Part shown: positions 34,575 to 43,195 of the stretch, piece by piece
Numbering within the stretch: the stretch's first letter is position 1
How the letters are laid out: the number at the start of each line of letters is the position of its first letter
Assembly (NCBI GenBank): GCA_041397645.1
Contig: JAWKWE010000006.1
Coordinates: 310,001-374,000 of the forward strand
Length of the DNA stretch: 64,000 nt
Reading direction: 5' to 3'
Source of the DNA: Hyphomicrobiaceae bacterium
GTDB lineage: Bacteria; Pseudomonadota; Alphaproteobacteria; Rhizobiales; Hyphomicrobiaceae
Program-made: the position numbers and the translations under genes
Notes under the pieces: generated by a model
What the model was told of the DNA's origin: nothing
Databases searched by the model: none
The model's input: only the letters and a program-made list of their open reading frames with translations

Positions 34575-34847
34575 ATGGCACAAAAGAAAGCAGGCGGCTC
34601 AACGAAGAACGGCCGCGACTCAGAATCGAAACGCCTTGGCATTAAGCGCTACGGCGGCGAACACGTAATTCCTGGAAACATCCTGTGCCGCCAGCGTGGC
34701 ACTCAGTGGCATCCAGGCACGGGCGTCGGCATGGGCACCGATCATACGATCTTTGCCGTGCAGGAAGGCACCGTGGAGTTTGCCAAGAAGCGCAACGGCC
34801 GCATCTTCATCTCGGTGCGCCCGGTCAAGGCAGAAGCCGCCGAGTAA
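34575..34847 (+). CDS. rpmA: 50S ribosomal protein L27
   Basis: The 90-residue protein begins MAQKKAGGSTKNGRDSESKR and contains GVKRYGGE-like and GNILCRQRGTQWHPGTGVGM blocks of L27, whose N-terminal tail reaches the peptidyl transferase centre. A GAGGA ribosome-binding site precedes the ATG. A strong terminator follows 40 bp after the stop. Confidence 0.98.
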   Translation: MAQKKAGGSTKNGRDSESKRLGIKRYGGEHVIPGNILCRQRGTQWHPGTGVGMGTDHTIFAVQEGTVEFAKKRNGRIFISVRPVKAEAAE

Positions 34848-34885
34848 CCGGCGCTTCAAAAAGAACACACGAGAGTTCGAGACTA

Positions 34886-34920
34886 AGAGGGGATGGCACG
34901 CCGTCCCCTCTTTCATTTTG
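34886..34920 (+). terminator. Rho-independent terminator after rpmA
   Basis: AGAGGGGA (34886-34893) pairs perfectly with TCCCCTCT (34904-34911) around a GC-rich loop and is followed by TTCATTTTG. It separates the ribosomal protein pair from the downstream GNAT-obgE pair, so read-through or a new promoter must supply obgE. Confidence 0.75.
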
Positions 34921-34954
34921 ATAGATGTGCCCTCACAGTTGTCGCGCTTTTCCC

Positions 34955-35488
34955 ATGTCCGCCCCGCTCACGACCAAGCGCCTGACCTTACGTACCCTGA
35001 CTGCTGACGATGCGCCACGCATCGCCGAGCTTGCCGGAGAGTGGGAAATCGCCAGCATGACGGGCCGCATTCCGTATCCCTACTCCAGCCAAGACGCGCT
35101 GCACTGGGTTACCGATTTGGCGGAAGGCGAAATCGTCTACGGCATTACACTGAAGGGCGAGTTGATCGGCATCTGCGGCTATACACCCGATGGAGGTGGA
35201 GTTGCAGAGATCGGCTATTGGATCGGCCGCGACTACTGGGGTAAGGGTTACGCCACTGAAGCGGCCCGAGAACTCATCAACTCAGGCTTCCGCAAAGGCG
35301 GGATCCGCCGTTTCACCTGCTCGCATTTCATCGGAAATGAAATGTCTCAGCGCGTCATTTCTAAACTCGGCTTTCGTCTGCTCGGGTTGAGTTCAGGCTG
35401 GTGTGCAGCGCGTGGAATGGACATGCCCACCATGCGATATGAACGACGCCGTCCGCTGACGGCGAGACTGAAGGTATTTGCGTCATGA
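34955..35488 (+). CDS. GNAT-family N-acetyltransferase, RimJ/RimL-like
   Basis: This is a 177-residue GNAT protein with the RimJ/RimL-type opening TKRLTLRTLTADDAPRIAEL, the central strand GGGVAEIGYWIGRDYWGKGY containing the acetyl-CoA pyrophosphate loop (R/Q-x-x-G-x-G/A as YWGKGYATEA), and the C-terminal helix MSQRVISKLGFRLLG. The substrate is probably a protein N-terminus or small amine but cannot be told. ATG 34955 fits the family start better than ATG 34925, which would add 10 residues. Its stop overlaps the obgE start by 4 bp. A GNAT gene in this position is common in Hyphomicrobiales. Confidence 0.88.
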   Translation: MSAPLTTKRLTLRTLTADDAPRIAELAGEWEIASMTGRIPYPYSSQDALHWVTDLAEGEIVYGITLKGELIGICGYTPDGGGVAEIGYWIGRDYWGKGYATEAARELINSGFRKGGIRRFTCSHFIGNEMSQRVISKLGFRLLGLSSGWCAARGMDMPTMRYERRRPLTARLKVFAS

Positions 35489-36522
35489 AGTTTCTAGATC
35501 AGGCCAAGATCTACGTGCGTTCCGGCGACGGTGGCAACGGTTGCATCGGATTTCGCCGCGAGAAGTTCATCGAGTTCGGCGGCCCCGATGGCGGCGACGG
35601 CGGACGCGGCGGCGATGTGTGGATCGAGTGCGTGCCCAATCTCAACACGCTGATCGACTATCGCTATCAGCAGCATTTCAAGGCCAAGAATGGCCAAGGA
35701 GGGATGGGCCAGAACCGGGCCGGTGCCAACGGCGACGATATAGTCGTCAAAGTGCCGCCTGGAACCCAGGTGTTCGCCGAAGATAACGAGACGCTGATCG
35801 CCGACCTCACCAAGCCGGGAGAACGCTTCCTGCTCGCCAAGGGTGGCAATGGCGGTTTTGGCAACGCGCATTTCAAGAGCGCAACCAATCAAGCTCCGCG
35901 GCATGCTAATCCGGGCCTGCCTGGCCAAGAGCTGACCATCTGGCTGCGCATGAAGCTGATCGCCGACGCGGGACTTGTCGGTCTGCCTAACGCCGGCAAG
36001 TCAACGTTCCTTGCAGCAGTATCGGCCGCAAAACCCAAGATTGCGGGATATCCCTTCACGACGCTGCATCCAAATCTTGGCGTCGTGCGAGCGGGCGACA
36101 CCGATTTTGTTTTGGCCGACATCCCGGGTCTTATCGAAGGCGCACACGAAGGCGCCGGCCTCGGCGATCGCTTCCTCGGACATGTCGAGCGGTGCCGCGT
36201 TCTCCTTCATCTGGTCGATGCGACCGACGAGGATGTTGCGGCGGCATACAAGATCGTGCGCGGGGAGCTGAAAGCATACAGCTCCGATCTCGCCAAGAAG
36301 AAAGAGATCGTAGCACTGTCGAAGGCTGACGCCCTCGATCCCGAGACGCTCAAGGAAAAAGCGGCGCAACTTAAGAAAGCGGCGCGCAAGACTCCGCTAG
36401 TGCTTTCTGCTGTTTCGGGACAAGGGGTGAAAGATGCGCTTTACGCGCTCACCCGCGAGATCGCCCGTGCGGATGCGGCAGAAAACGAAGAAACTGAGGA
36501 CGACGCGCCCTGGAGACCATAA
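35485..36522 (+). CDS. obgE: GTPase Obg/CgtA
   Basis: The 345-residue protein has the glycine-rich Obg fold at 1-158 (GGPDGGDGGRGGDVW), then a GTPase domain with G1 GLPNAGKST (about 167), G2 GYPFTTLHPNLG, G3 DIPGLIEGA (about 212) and G4 LSKAD (about 279). The acidic C-terminal tail is short. Obg binds the 50S subunit and links ribosome assembly to growth and stress. The ATG overlaps the GNAT gene by 4 bp. The gene converges on a hypothetical gene 24 bp away. Confidence 0.97.
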   Translation: MKFLDQAKIYVRSGDGGNGCIGFRREKFIEFGGPDGGDGGRGGDVWIECVPNLNTLIDYRYQQHFKAKNGQGGMGQNRAGANGDDIVVKVPPGTQVFAEDNETLIADLTKPGERFLLAKGGNGGFGNAHFKSATNQAPRHANPGLPGQELTIWLRMKLIADAGLVGLPNAGKSTFLAAVSAAKPKIAGYPFTTLHPNLGVVRAGDTDFVLADIPGLIEGAHEGAGLGDRFLGHVERCRVLLHLVDATDEDVAAAYKIVRGELKAYSSDLAKKKEIVALSKADALDPETLKEKAAQLKKAARKTPLVLSAVSGQGVKDALYALTREIARADAAENEETEDDAPWRP

Positions 36523-36546
36523 CGACAACTGTTGGCTCTTCTTCTG

Positions 36547-37047
36547 TCAACGTGCGCCGAAAACGTATTGATGCAGGATCGACGGCCCTTCGATAAGGTC
36601 GACGCCGAGCGCACTTTTGACGACGTAGCCTAATAGCACGCACGCGACGAACGCCACGCCGACGAGCAATAACGTCAGGACTGCGTAAAAACCTGCAGCT
36701 CGCCGCGCCCGTGATTGCCCCTCTTGCACAAGACGCGAAAGTGAGCGGCGCTCCCGCCCAGCCATCAAGGCGACGTAGAAGCGACGGCCGAAAAGCGGAA
36801 TGCTCGCACGATAGTCGATGACGTGCTGAGGTGGGTCGGGAATAAGCGCGTCCGAAATACAATCGAGCTGTTGACTTGTCAGCGAGTTGCGCACGTACGG
36901 AGGCAGCCTGGCCAACATGCGCTCGAACTGGAACGGCCTGCGGAATGCAGGTCTGGAGACTTGCCTGAGCGGCCGCCCCTCCAGAGTGATCCAGTGCGGG
37001 CGGCTTGCTGTGTCGCAGGGATGCAGAGGCTCCTCGAAAGAGGACAT
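36547..37047 (-). CDS. Hypothetical protein with one or two C-terminal membrane helices
   Basis: The 166-residue protein has an Arg/Pro-rich N-terminal part, a middle segment (FERMLARLPPYVRNSLTSQQ), a basic stretch and one long hydrophobic segment near 118-145 (AVLTLLLVGVAFVACVLLGY). I do not recognise a family. The topology suggests a cytoplasmic domain anchored in the inner membrane. The start is ATG 37047 with only a weak ribosome-binding site. It stands between obgE (convergent) and a transporter gene on the same strand. Confidence 0.65.
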   Translation of the reverse strand: MSSFEEPLHPCDTASRPHWITLEGRPLRQVSRPAFRRPFQFERMLARLPPYVRNSLTSQQLDCISDALIPDPPQHVIDYRASIPLFGRRFYVALMAGRERRSLSRLVQEGQSRARRAAGFYAVLTLLLVGVAFVACVLLGYVVKSALGVDLIEGPSILHQYVFGAR

Positions 37048-37172
37048 CGCGAAGCACCATCAAGAATGATCGGCTTCGTTGATCGAAGCCCTGTGTCTGC
37101 TGCAACTATGACGAGTTGCAGTTAAAGGATTGTGAAATCTAAGGTTGTATTATTTCTTTTATGCACGCACAG

Positions 37173-38690
37173 CTAGCCGTGCCTGGAGTTGGCGCTTTGC
37201 CCGTCGATCCTTCCACCGAACAGCAGAATGGCAAGCAGTGGCGCGAAAAAGCCGATTGCCATGGCCGTCGCCAGGAGTGCCGGCAAGTTTTCGTAGTGCC
37301 CACGGTCCACAACCAAAAGCATATTGAGGTACTTGGTCTGAAGCGCGCCTGCGACCAGCGCCAGGTTCATCAATGACGCCATCAGAGCAAACCAGCTCGC
37401 TCGCCGTCCCTCAGGCGCGTAGATGGCGCACAACGTCAACAGAGGGATCATCGAGAGCTGGGCAAAGGGCGAAGACGCGGCCGTGTCGATGATTGCAATG
37501 GTGCGAGCTCCAAAGCCGAACATGCGTTCCGTCCAGTCCTGCAATCCGAGAGTGAGCCCAAGACTGGGAAGGGAAAGAACGGTCGTTACCACCGTCAACC
37601 ATAAAAGCACCTTAGCGACCGGCCGGCGCGTGATGGCATCCGAGAACATCCAGGTCCCGATCAACGCCAGCGCCGTGCCAATCTGGTTGAGCGTTCCCTG
37701 GAACGCTTCATCGAAACCCAGAACGTCGATCGTGAACCACGTATATCCCGATCCCACCGACGGCGCCGCGCGATAAACGAAGATGATGATCGCGGCATAG
37801 AAGATCTTGCGCTTTGTCGCCTCGTCGAGATCGCCCACAACGCGCACCAGCATGGCGACCACGACCGCCATCGAGACCATAAAGATGAGTTCTTGGTTGT
37901 AGGGGATTTCGAGCACACCGAGCGCCACGACAACAGCGCCGAACACGAGGCCGCCGCCGAGAATGCGCCAATCCAGCGGTCTGCTTTCAACCTTATCCAG
38001 TTTCACCAACAGCGCGCCGGTGACGGAGATAAGCGGGATAACGAGACCGATCAAAAACACGGTTTCATACGAATAGATGCTAGCAATCCAGCCCGATATG
38101 CCCGCAACGGAAAACATTCCCAGCGACAATGCGAGACGGCCCAATACCTGTACCATGCCAAGATCGCGGTTGATTTCGTCTTTGGGCCGTGGCGTGCCGT
38201 CGCTATTGACACGCGCGACGACCTCCGTGCTCATCGCGTCGGCGGTGACATCCTGAAGCACAACGCCAACAATGTTCAGAAACGATCCTAGCCGGTAGAT
38301 GTTTTCCGGGGTCGCAAACGTCAACCAACCGCCAGCCGCTCCCGCGAGTAAAAGCAGCCCCGAAGCAATCAGCGCGCCGCCGATCATCACATAGACACGC
38401 CGCTGCGAACCTAGAATCTCAACCGAGTCCACCAACTCGCCGAACACCATTTTGATGGTCCAGGGCAGCGTCAGCCACACGCTCAAGGACGCAAGCTCAG
38501 TCGGCGTCAAGGTGAGATTTTTCTTAATCCAGAAGCTCTCGGCGACCGCGACAAGCCCCAGCGCTCCATAGGCGAAATAGACCATCAGAAGCGGCAGATA
38601 GTTCCAGCGGAAGGCTCGGATAGGATTTAGCAGCGCCTTCTTGAGTTGCTCCGCCCAATAGTCGCCCTCAGACGCCTCGTGCGCCGTCAT
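37173..38690 (-). CDS. Major-facilitator-type permease, BT1/folate-biopterin-like
   Basis: The 505-residue protein has about twelve to fourteen hydrophobic segments. The opening (WNYLPLLMVYFAYGALGLVA), the block LPWTIKMVFGELVDSVEILG and the loop with LQDVTADAMSTEVV resemble the BT1 folate-biopterin transporter group of the major facilitator superfamily. It acts in the inner membrane, but the substrate is not shown. ATG 38690 with GAAGGGA upstream is preferred over GTG 38696. The gene is divergent from proB, 181 bp apart. Confidence 0.65.
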   Translation of the reverse strand: MTAHEASEGDYWAEQLKKALLNPIRAFRWNYLPLLMVYFAYGALGLVAVAESFWIKKNLTLTPTELASLSVWLTLPWTIKMVFGELVDSVEILGSQRRVYVMIGGALIASGLLLLAGAAGGWLTFATPENIYRLGSFLNIVGVVLQDVTADAMSTEVVARVNSDGTPRPKDEINRDLGMVQVLGRLALSLGMFSVAGISGWIASIYSYETVFLIGLVIPLISVTGALLVKLDKVESRPLDWRILGGGLVFGAVVVALGVLEIPYNQELIFMVSMAVVVAMLVRVVGDLDEATKRKIFYAAIIIFVYRAAPSVGSGYTWFTIDVLGFDEAFQGTLNQIGTALALIGTWMFSDAITRRPVAKVLLWLTVVTTVLSLPSLGLTLGLQDWTERMFGFGARTIAIIDTAASSPFAQLSMIPLLTLCAIYAPEGRRASWFALMASLMNLALVAGALQTKYLNMLLVVDRGHYENLPALLATAMAIGFFAPLLAILLFGGRIDGQSANSRHG

Positions 38691-38871
38691 CTGCACGTCC
38701 CTTCGATCTGCCCTGATCCGCGATAGGGACCGGCTCTCCCGTTAACCCACACCGGTGCGGGCTTTTCTCTGCTTTCACCTGTCAGGGAAAGATGGCTGCC
38801 GCAAGGGGCTTGCCTCCCAGCGCAGCTTGTGGCTTGTCGTGACAAACCCTCAAAACGAATGTGCCAAACCC

Positions 38872-40032
38872 ATGTCCCGCCCCGCCGAGACCACCTCCAG
38901 CCACACGCTCGCGCGCCCCGAATGGGCCGATGCGCGCCGTATCGTCGTTAAGATCGGCTCTGCCCTCCTCGTCGAACGCGAGACCGGACGCCTGAAGCGC
39001 GAATGGCTAAGCTCACTCATGGACGACGTGGCTGAACTTGCGCGTGCGGGTAAGAGCATCGTGCTTGTCTCTTCCGGCGCCATCGCGCTAGGGCGCAACA
39101 CTCTGAAGCTTCCCAAGGGACCGCTAGAGTTGGAGCAGAGCCAAGCCGCGGCTGCGGTTGGGCAGATCAGCCTTGCACATGCCTATCAGGAAATGGCTGA
39201 ACAGCGCGGATTGATCTGCGCCCAGGTGCTGCTCACGCTGGGCGATACCGAGGAACGGCGACGCTACCTCAATGCCCGCCACACTCTTGAGAAGCTTCTC
39301 GCGTTGAACGCCATACCGGTCGTCAATGAAAACGATACGGTCGCGACCACGGAGATCCGTTACGGCGACAACGACCGTCTGTCGGCCCGCGTTGCTTCGA
39401 TGGTATCGGCCGATTGCCTTGTTTTGTTGTCGGACATCGACGGGCTCTACACAGCCCCACCCAACAGCAACCCGGATGCGCAGCACATTCCCCTGGTGAC
39501 AGAGGTCACGCCGCAGATTGAAGCGATGGCGGGCGATGCCGGCACCGAGCTTTCCAAAGGCGGCATGCGCACGAAGGTTGAGGCGGGTAAGATCGCGCTT
39601 GGCGCTGGCACCGACATGGTCATCACCACAGGCAAGGTGCTGCACCCGCTACGGGGTATTTCACAAGGCGCGCGGGTGACGTGGTTCCTCGCCAAGTCGG
39701 ACCCGGTAACGGCCAAGAAGCGTTGGATCGCTGGGCAACTCGAAGCTTCCGGTCAGATCTTCATCGACGAAGGCGCTGAACGTGCATTGGCTTCGGGCAA
39801 AAGCCTGTTGCCAGCTGGCGTGAAGCGCGTCGAAGGCGATTTCGACAGGGGAGATGCGGTCATCATCCGTACGCTCGATGGCCGAGAAGTGGGCCGAGGC
39901 CTGATCGCCTACGCCTACGCCGACGCACTTCGCATTATCGGCAAGAAATCGAGCGAAATTGCCGATATCCTCGGTTTCGAGGGCCGTGATACCCTTATCC
40001 ATCGCGATGACATGGCCTTGCACCGCAAGTAA
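38872..40032 (+). CDS. proB: Glutamate 5-kinase
   Basis: The 386-residue enzyme has an amino-acid kinase domain (RIVVKIGSALLV at the start, IVLVSSGAIALGR, NENDTVATTEIRYGDND, LLSDIDGLYTAPP, GTELSKGGMRTKVEA) and a C-terminal PUA domain (about 285-380). It phosphorylates glutamate in the first step of proline synthesis. ATG 38872 fits the family start; the frame is open upstream. proA follows 43 bp later. Confidence 0.97.
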   Translation: MSRPAETTSSHTLARPEWADARRIVVKIGSALLVERETGRLKREWLSSLMDDVAELARAGKSIVLVSSGAIALGRNTLKLPKGPLELEQSQAAAAVGQISLAHAYQEMAEQRGLICAQVLLTLGDTEERRRYLNARHTLEKLLALNAIPVVNENDTVATTEIRYGDNDRLSARVASMVSADCLVLLSDIDGLYTAPPNSNPDAQHIPLVTEVTPQIEAMAGDAGTELSKGGMRTKVEAGKIALGAGTDMVITTGKVLHPLRGISQGARVTWFLAKSDPVTAKKRWIAGQLEASGQIFIDEGAERALASGKSLLPAGVKRVEGDFDRGDAVIIRTLDGREVGRGLIAYAYADALRIIGKKSSEIADILGFEGRDTLIHRDDMALHRK

Positions 40033-40075
40033 TATCCTGTCAAACGCGACACAAGACAACGAACACGAGAGTGAA

Positions 40076-41362
40076 ATGAACAAGCGCGAAGACATCGAAG
40101 GGGACACCGCGAAGCTCATGGCCGGTATCGGCGAAAGCGCGCGATCCGCCTCGCACGCGCTCGCGATTGCCTCGACCGAGCAGAAGAACGAGGCCCTCAA
40201 AGCAGCAGCCAAGGCTATTCGTGCTGATATGGCGGCCATCCTGGAAGCAAACGCCAAAGACGTTGCGACGATGGCGTCGGGTGATCGTCCTGCATCGTTT
40301 ATTGACCGCTTGATGCTGAACGAAAAGCGTATCGAAGCCGTTGCCCGAGGGCTGGAAGAAATCGCGGAGTTGCCCGATCCGGTCGGCACCGTACTGGCGG
40401 AATGGACACGTCCCAACGGTCTCAAATTCCAGCGCGTGCGCGTGCCGCTTGGCGTGATTGGCATCATCTACGAAAGCCGCCCCAACGTGACCGCCGATGC
40501 AGGCGCGCTGTGCCTTAAGGCAGGAAATGCCGCCATCCTGCGCGGCGGCTCGGAAAGCCATAACTCGAGCGCAGCCATCCATGCCTGTCTCGTCGCGGGT
40601 CTACGCGCCGCCGACCTGCCGGAAGCCGCAATCCAGATCGTGCCGACAACAGATCGCGCGGCGGTGGGACACATGCTCAAAGGGCTGAACGGCGCAATCG
40701 ACGTCATCGTACCGCGCGGTGGAAAAAGCCTGGTACAGCGCGTGCAGGACGAGGCGCGCGTTCCCGTGTTCGCGCATCTGGAAGGCATCTGCCACACCTA
40801 CGTTGACCGTGGCGCCGATATGGACATCGCGGTGCCCATCGTCGTCAACGCCAAGATGCGCAGAACAGGCGTGTGCGGTGCGACCGAGTGCCTGCTCGTC
40901 GACAAAAACGCCCATGAGGATTATCTCACTCCGCTCGTAAAAGCGCTTCTGGAAGCTGGATGCGAGGTGCGTGGCGATGAAGCGACCTGCAAGGTGGATC
41001 CGCGCGTGAAGGCCGCCAGCCCTGAAGATTATGGCCACGAATTCCTAGACGCAGTTATCGCCGTCAAGACGGTCGATGGTGTTGACGAGGCTATTGCACA
41101 CATCGCCAAGTATGGCTCGCAGCACACCGATGCGATCATCACCGAGTGCGAGCCGACTGCCGAGCTTTTCTTGAAGCGTGTCGACTCGGCCATCGTTCTC
41201 GTCAACGCTTCGACCCAATTTGCGGATGGCGGCGAGTTCGGCTTTGGCGCCGAGATCGGCATTGCAACCGGCAAGATGCACGCACGCGGTCCTGTCGGCG
41301 TCGAACAGTTGACGAGCTTCAAGTATCTCGTGCGCGGGCACGGCCAGATCAGACCCGCGTGA
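40076..41362 (+). CDS. proA: Gamma-glutamyl phosphate reductase
   Basis: The 428-residue aldehyde-dehydrogenase-fold enzyme reduces glutamyl phosphate with NADPH in the second step of proline synthesis. Diagnostic blocks are VPLGVIGIIYESRPNVTADA, LKAGNAAILRGGSE, VPRGGKSLVQRV, the catalytic cysteine region RRTGVCGATECLLVD and FADGGEFGFGAEIGIATGKM near the end. The ATG at 40076 follows CGAGAGTGA. It forms an operon with proB and probably nadD. Confidence 0.97.
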   Translation: MNKREDIEGDTAKLMAGIGESARSASHALAIASTEQKNEALKAAAKAIRADMAAILEANAKDVATMASGDRPASFIDRLMLNEKRIEAVARGLEEIAELPDPVGTVLAEWTRPNGLKFQRVRVPLGVIGIIYESRPNVTADAGALCLKAGNAAILRGGSESHNSSAAIHACLVAGLRAADLPEAAIQIVPTTDRAAVGHMLKGLNGAIDVIVPRGGKSLVQRVQDEARVPVFAHLEGICHTYVDRGADMDIAVPIVVNAKMRRTGVCGATECLLVDKNAHEDYLTPLVKALLEAGCEVRGDEATCKVDPRVKAASPEDYGHEFLDAVIAVKTVDGVDEAIAHIAKYGSQHTDAIITECEPTAELFLKRVDSAIVLVNASTQFADGGEFGFGAEIGIATGKMHARGPVGVEQLTSFKYLVRGHGQIRPA

Positions 41363-41374
41363 GGCATAGCGCAA

Positions 41375-42016
41375 TTGGCACACGACTTCTCGCCTCGCGA
41401 TTTCGGTTCAATAGCAGTGCGCACGCCGCTCGTTGCGCCGGGACAGCGCATCGGCCTGATGGGCGGCACCTTCAATCCGCCCCATGAGGGGCACCGCATC
41501 GTTGCTGAAACAGCTCTCAAGCGCCTGCGGCTCGATCAGATCTGGTGGGTTGTAACGCCGGGCAATCCACTCAAGGAAAATGGCGGACTGCCTGCTCAGG
41601 ACGTCCGCATGAAACAGGCGCGCAAGTTCTCGCGTGGGCCGAAAATGAAGATCACGGGCTTCGAGGCAGATCTTGGCACGCCCTATACGGCCGCGACGAT
41701 CGCATTCCTGCTGCGACGCTTCCCGAACGTGCGCTTCGTATGGGTGATGGGCGCGGATAATCTGGCGAGCTTTCACCGCTGGCAGCGTTGGCAGAACATC
41801 GCCGCCAGTGTCCCGATCGCAGTGGTGGACCGGCCAGACTGGCGACTCAAGGCTATTGCCTCCCTCGCGGCCCAGTGGTTTGCGGGCAAGCGGATCGACG
41901 AAGCGGACGCTGCTTCCTTACCCGGGCAGAAGCCGCCCGCATGGACCTTTCTCACCAGCCGACTCTCCCCCCTCTCCTCGACTGCGCTTCGCGCGCGTGA
42001 CAGTCTGGCCCGCTAA
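41375..42016 (+). CDS. nadD: Nicotinate-nucleotide adenylyltransferase
   Basis: The 213-residue nucleotidyltransferase has IGLMGGTFNPPHEGH, the HxGH-type active-site loop, then WWVVTPGNPLK, TAATIAFLL, FVWVMGADNLASFHRW, and an S-S-T-A-L/I-R ending. It makes deamido-NAD in NAD synthesis. The listed start is a TTG 12 bp after proA; a GTG near 41420 or the ATG of the MGGTFNPP motif are alternatives, and the family's usual start lies a few residues before that motif. The order proBA-nadD-rsfS-rlmH is common in alphaproteobacteria. Confidence 0.92.
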   Translation: MAHDFSPRDFGSIAVRTPLVAPGQRIGLMGGTFNPPHEGHRIVAETALKRLRLDQIWWVVTPGNPLKENGGLPAQDVRMKQARKFSRGPKMKITGFEADLGTPYTAATIAFLLRRFPNVRFVWVMGADNLASFHRWQRWQNIAASVPIAVVDRPDWRLKAIASLAAQWFAGKRIDEADAASLPGQKPPAWTFLTSRLSPLSSTALRARDSLAR

Positions 42017-42218
42017 TCGCATCACAATCCGCACTTAACATTGTGTTTTGTATTAGTATTTTTCACCCCTCCTGCAAAAGCCATTGCCGTATGTCCGGGG
42101 CGCCCTTATCTTTGCCCGGTCTGCAAGACTCAAGGGTGCCTGGTTCAATTCAGCCGCTCAAGCCTGCGGATGCCGGCCGCATGTGCTGCCGCGCCAATCA
42201 GGAAAGGACAACGACCTC

Positions 42219-42632
42219 TTGATAAGCTCCACCACTGGAAGCGCTCGCAAACGTGCTTCTACTCCGAAGGCTGCGGCTGCCCTGCCCGCCTCGGCAGCTC
42301 TTCTCGCCGACATCGTGCATTGGCTCGATGAGGCAAAGGCGGAAGAGATCATCGACATCCCACTCCAAGGCAAATCCTCGCTCGGCGATTACATGGTGGT
42401 GGCCTCCGGCCGTACCGACCGCCATGTCGGCGCCATCGCGGACCAGCTGGCGACCAAGCTGAAAGCGGCCGGCGTTTCGCCTGTGCGCGTGGAAGGCATG
42501 GAAGCTTGCGACTGGGTGCTGATCGACGCGGGCGACATCATCGTGCACGTCTTCCGCCCGGAGGTTCGCGCGTTCTACAATCTTGAAAAGATGTGGCAGG
42601 CTGAACTGCCCGCCAGCGAGCCTCAGCACTAG
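42219..42632 (+). CDS. rsfS: Ribosome silencing factor RsfS (Iojap family)
   Basis: The 137-residue protein carries the Iojap/DUF143 core: DIPLQGKSSLGDYMVVASGR, TDRHVGAIADQLATKLK, EGMEACDWVLIDAGDIIVHV, FRPEVRAFYNLEKMW. It binds L14 and keeps ribosomal subunits apart in poor conditions. The start is set at TTG 42219 because GGAAAGGA lies about 10 nt upstream. The frame continues upstream to 42084 but that part is not family-like. It is followed by rlmH. Confidence 0.92.
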   Translation: MISSTTGSARKRASTPKAAAALPASAALLADIVHWLDEAKAEEIIDIPLQGKSSLGDYMVVASGRTDRHVGAIADQLATKLKAAGVSPVRVEGMEACDWVLIDAGDIIVHVFRPEVRAFYNLEKMWQAELPASEPQH

Positions 42633-42703
42633 CGAACGCAAAGACGTTCGCGGAATGCGTTCTACCAAGCGCGCTCGGCTTGAGTGCGCTGCGTGAGGAT
42701 TTT

Positions 42704-43186
42704 ATGCGCTTGCTTATCGCCGCTGTCGGCAAGCTGAAGGACGATGCGGAGCGCCAAATGTGCGAGCGCTACGCCAAGCGGTTCAATGCGATGGGGCGAG
42801 GCATCGGACTCGGCCCCATTGAAATCGCGGAGCTGGCGGAAGCTCGAAGCGCGTCGGCGGACGCGCGCAAGAACGACGAAGCAGCCCGCCTTCTCAAGAT
42901 CACAACACAAGCCGACATCGCGATCGCCCTCGAAGTCTCGGGCACTCAAATGACGAGCGATGATTTTGCGAAATTTCTCGCGCGCGAACGCGATGGTGGT
43001 GCGCGCTGCACAGCGCTTCTGATCGGCGGACCGGACGGGCATGGCGAAGCCGCCCTTCAAGCATCCAAACTAAAACTTTCGCTGGGCCCCATGACACTGC
43101 CGCACGGGTTGGCGCGGGTTGTTCTGAGCGAACAACTCTATCGCGCCGCGACCATTCTTTCGGGGCACCCCTATCACCGAGCTTGA
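42704..43186 (+). CDS. rlmH: 23S rRNA (pseudouridine1915-N3)-methyltransferase RlmH
   Basis: The 160-residue SPOUT methyltransferase begins MRLLIAAVGKLK, has the AdoMet-binding knot with ALLIGGPDGHGE, and ends RVVLSEQLYRAATILSGHPYHRA, the diagnostic C-terminus. It methylates pseudouridine 1915 in helix 69 of 23S rRNA. GTGAGGA precedes ATG 42704. It closes the proB-rlmH gene run and converges on a permease gene. Confidence 0.97.
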   Translation: MRLLIAAVGKLKDDAERQMCERYAKRFNAMGRGIGLGPIEIAELAEARSASADARKNDEAARLLKITTQADIAIALEVSGTQMTSDDFAKFLARERDGGARCTALLIGGPDGHGEAALQASKLKLSLGPMTLPHGLARVVLSEQLYRAATILSGHPYHRA

Positions 43187-43195
43187 AGCACACTG

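Noticed and set aside
36449..37105. 218-codon minus-strand frame overlapping the hypothetical membrane gene
   Set aside because: It is Arg/Ser-rich and runs out of frame with 36547-37047, whose product has a clear membrane helix and normal composition.
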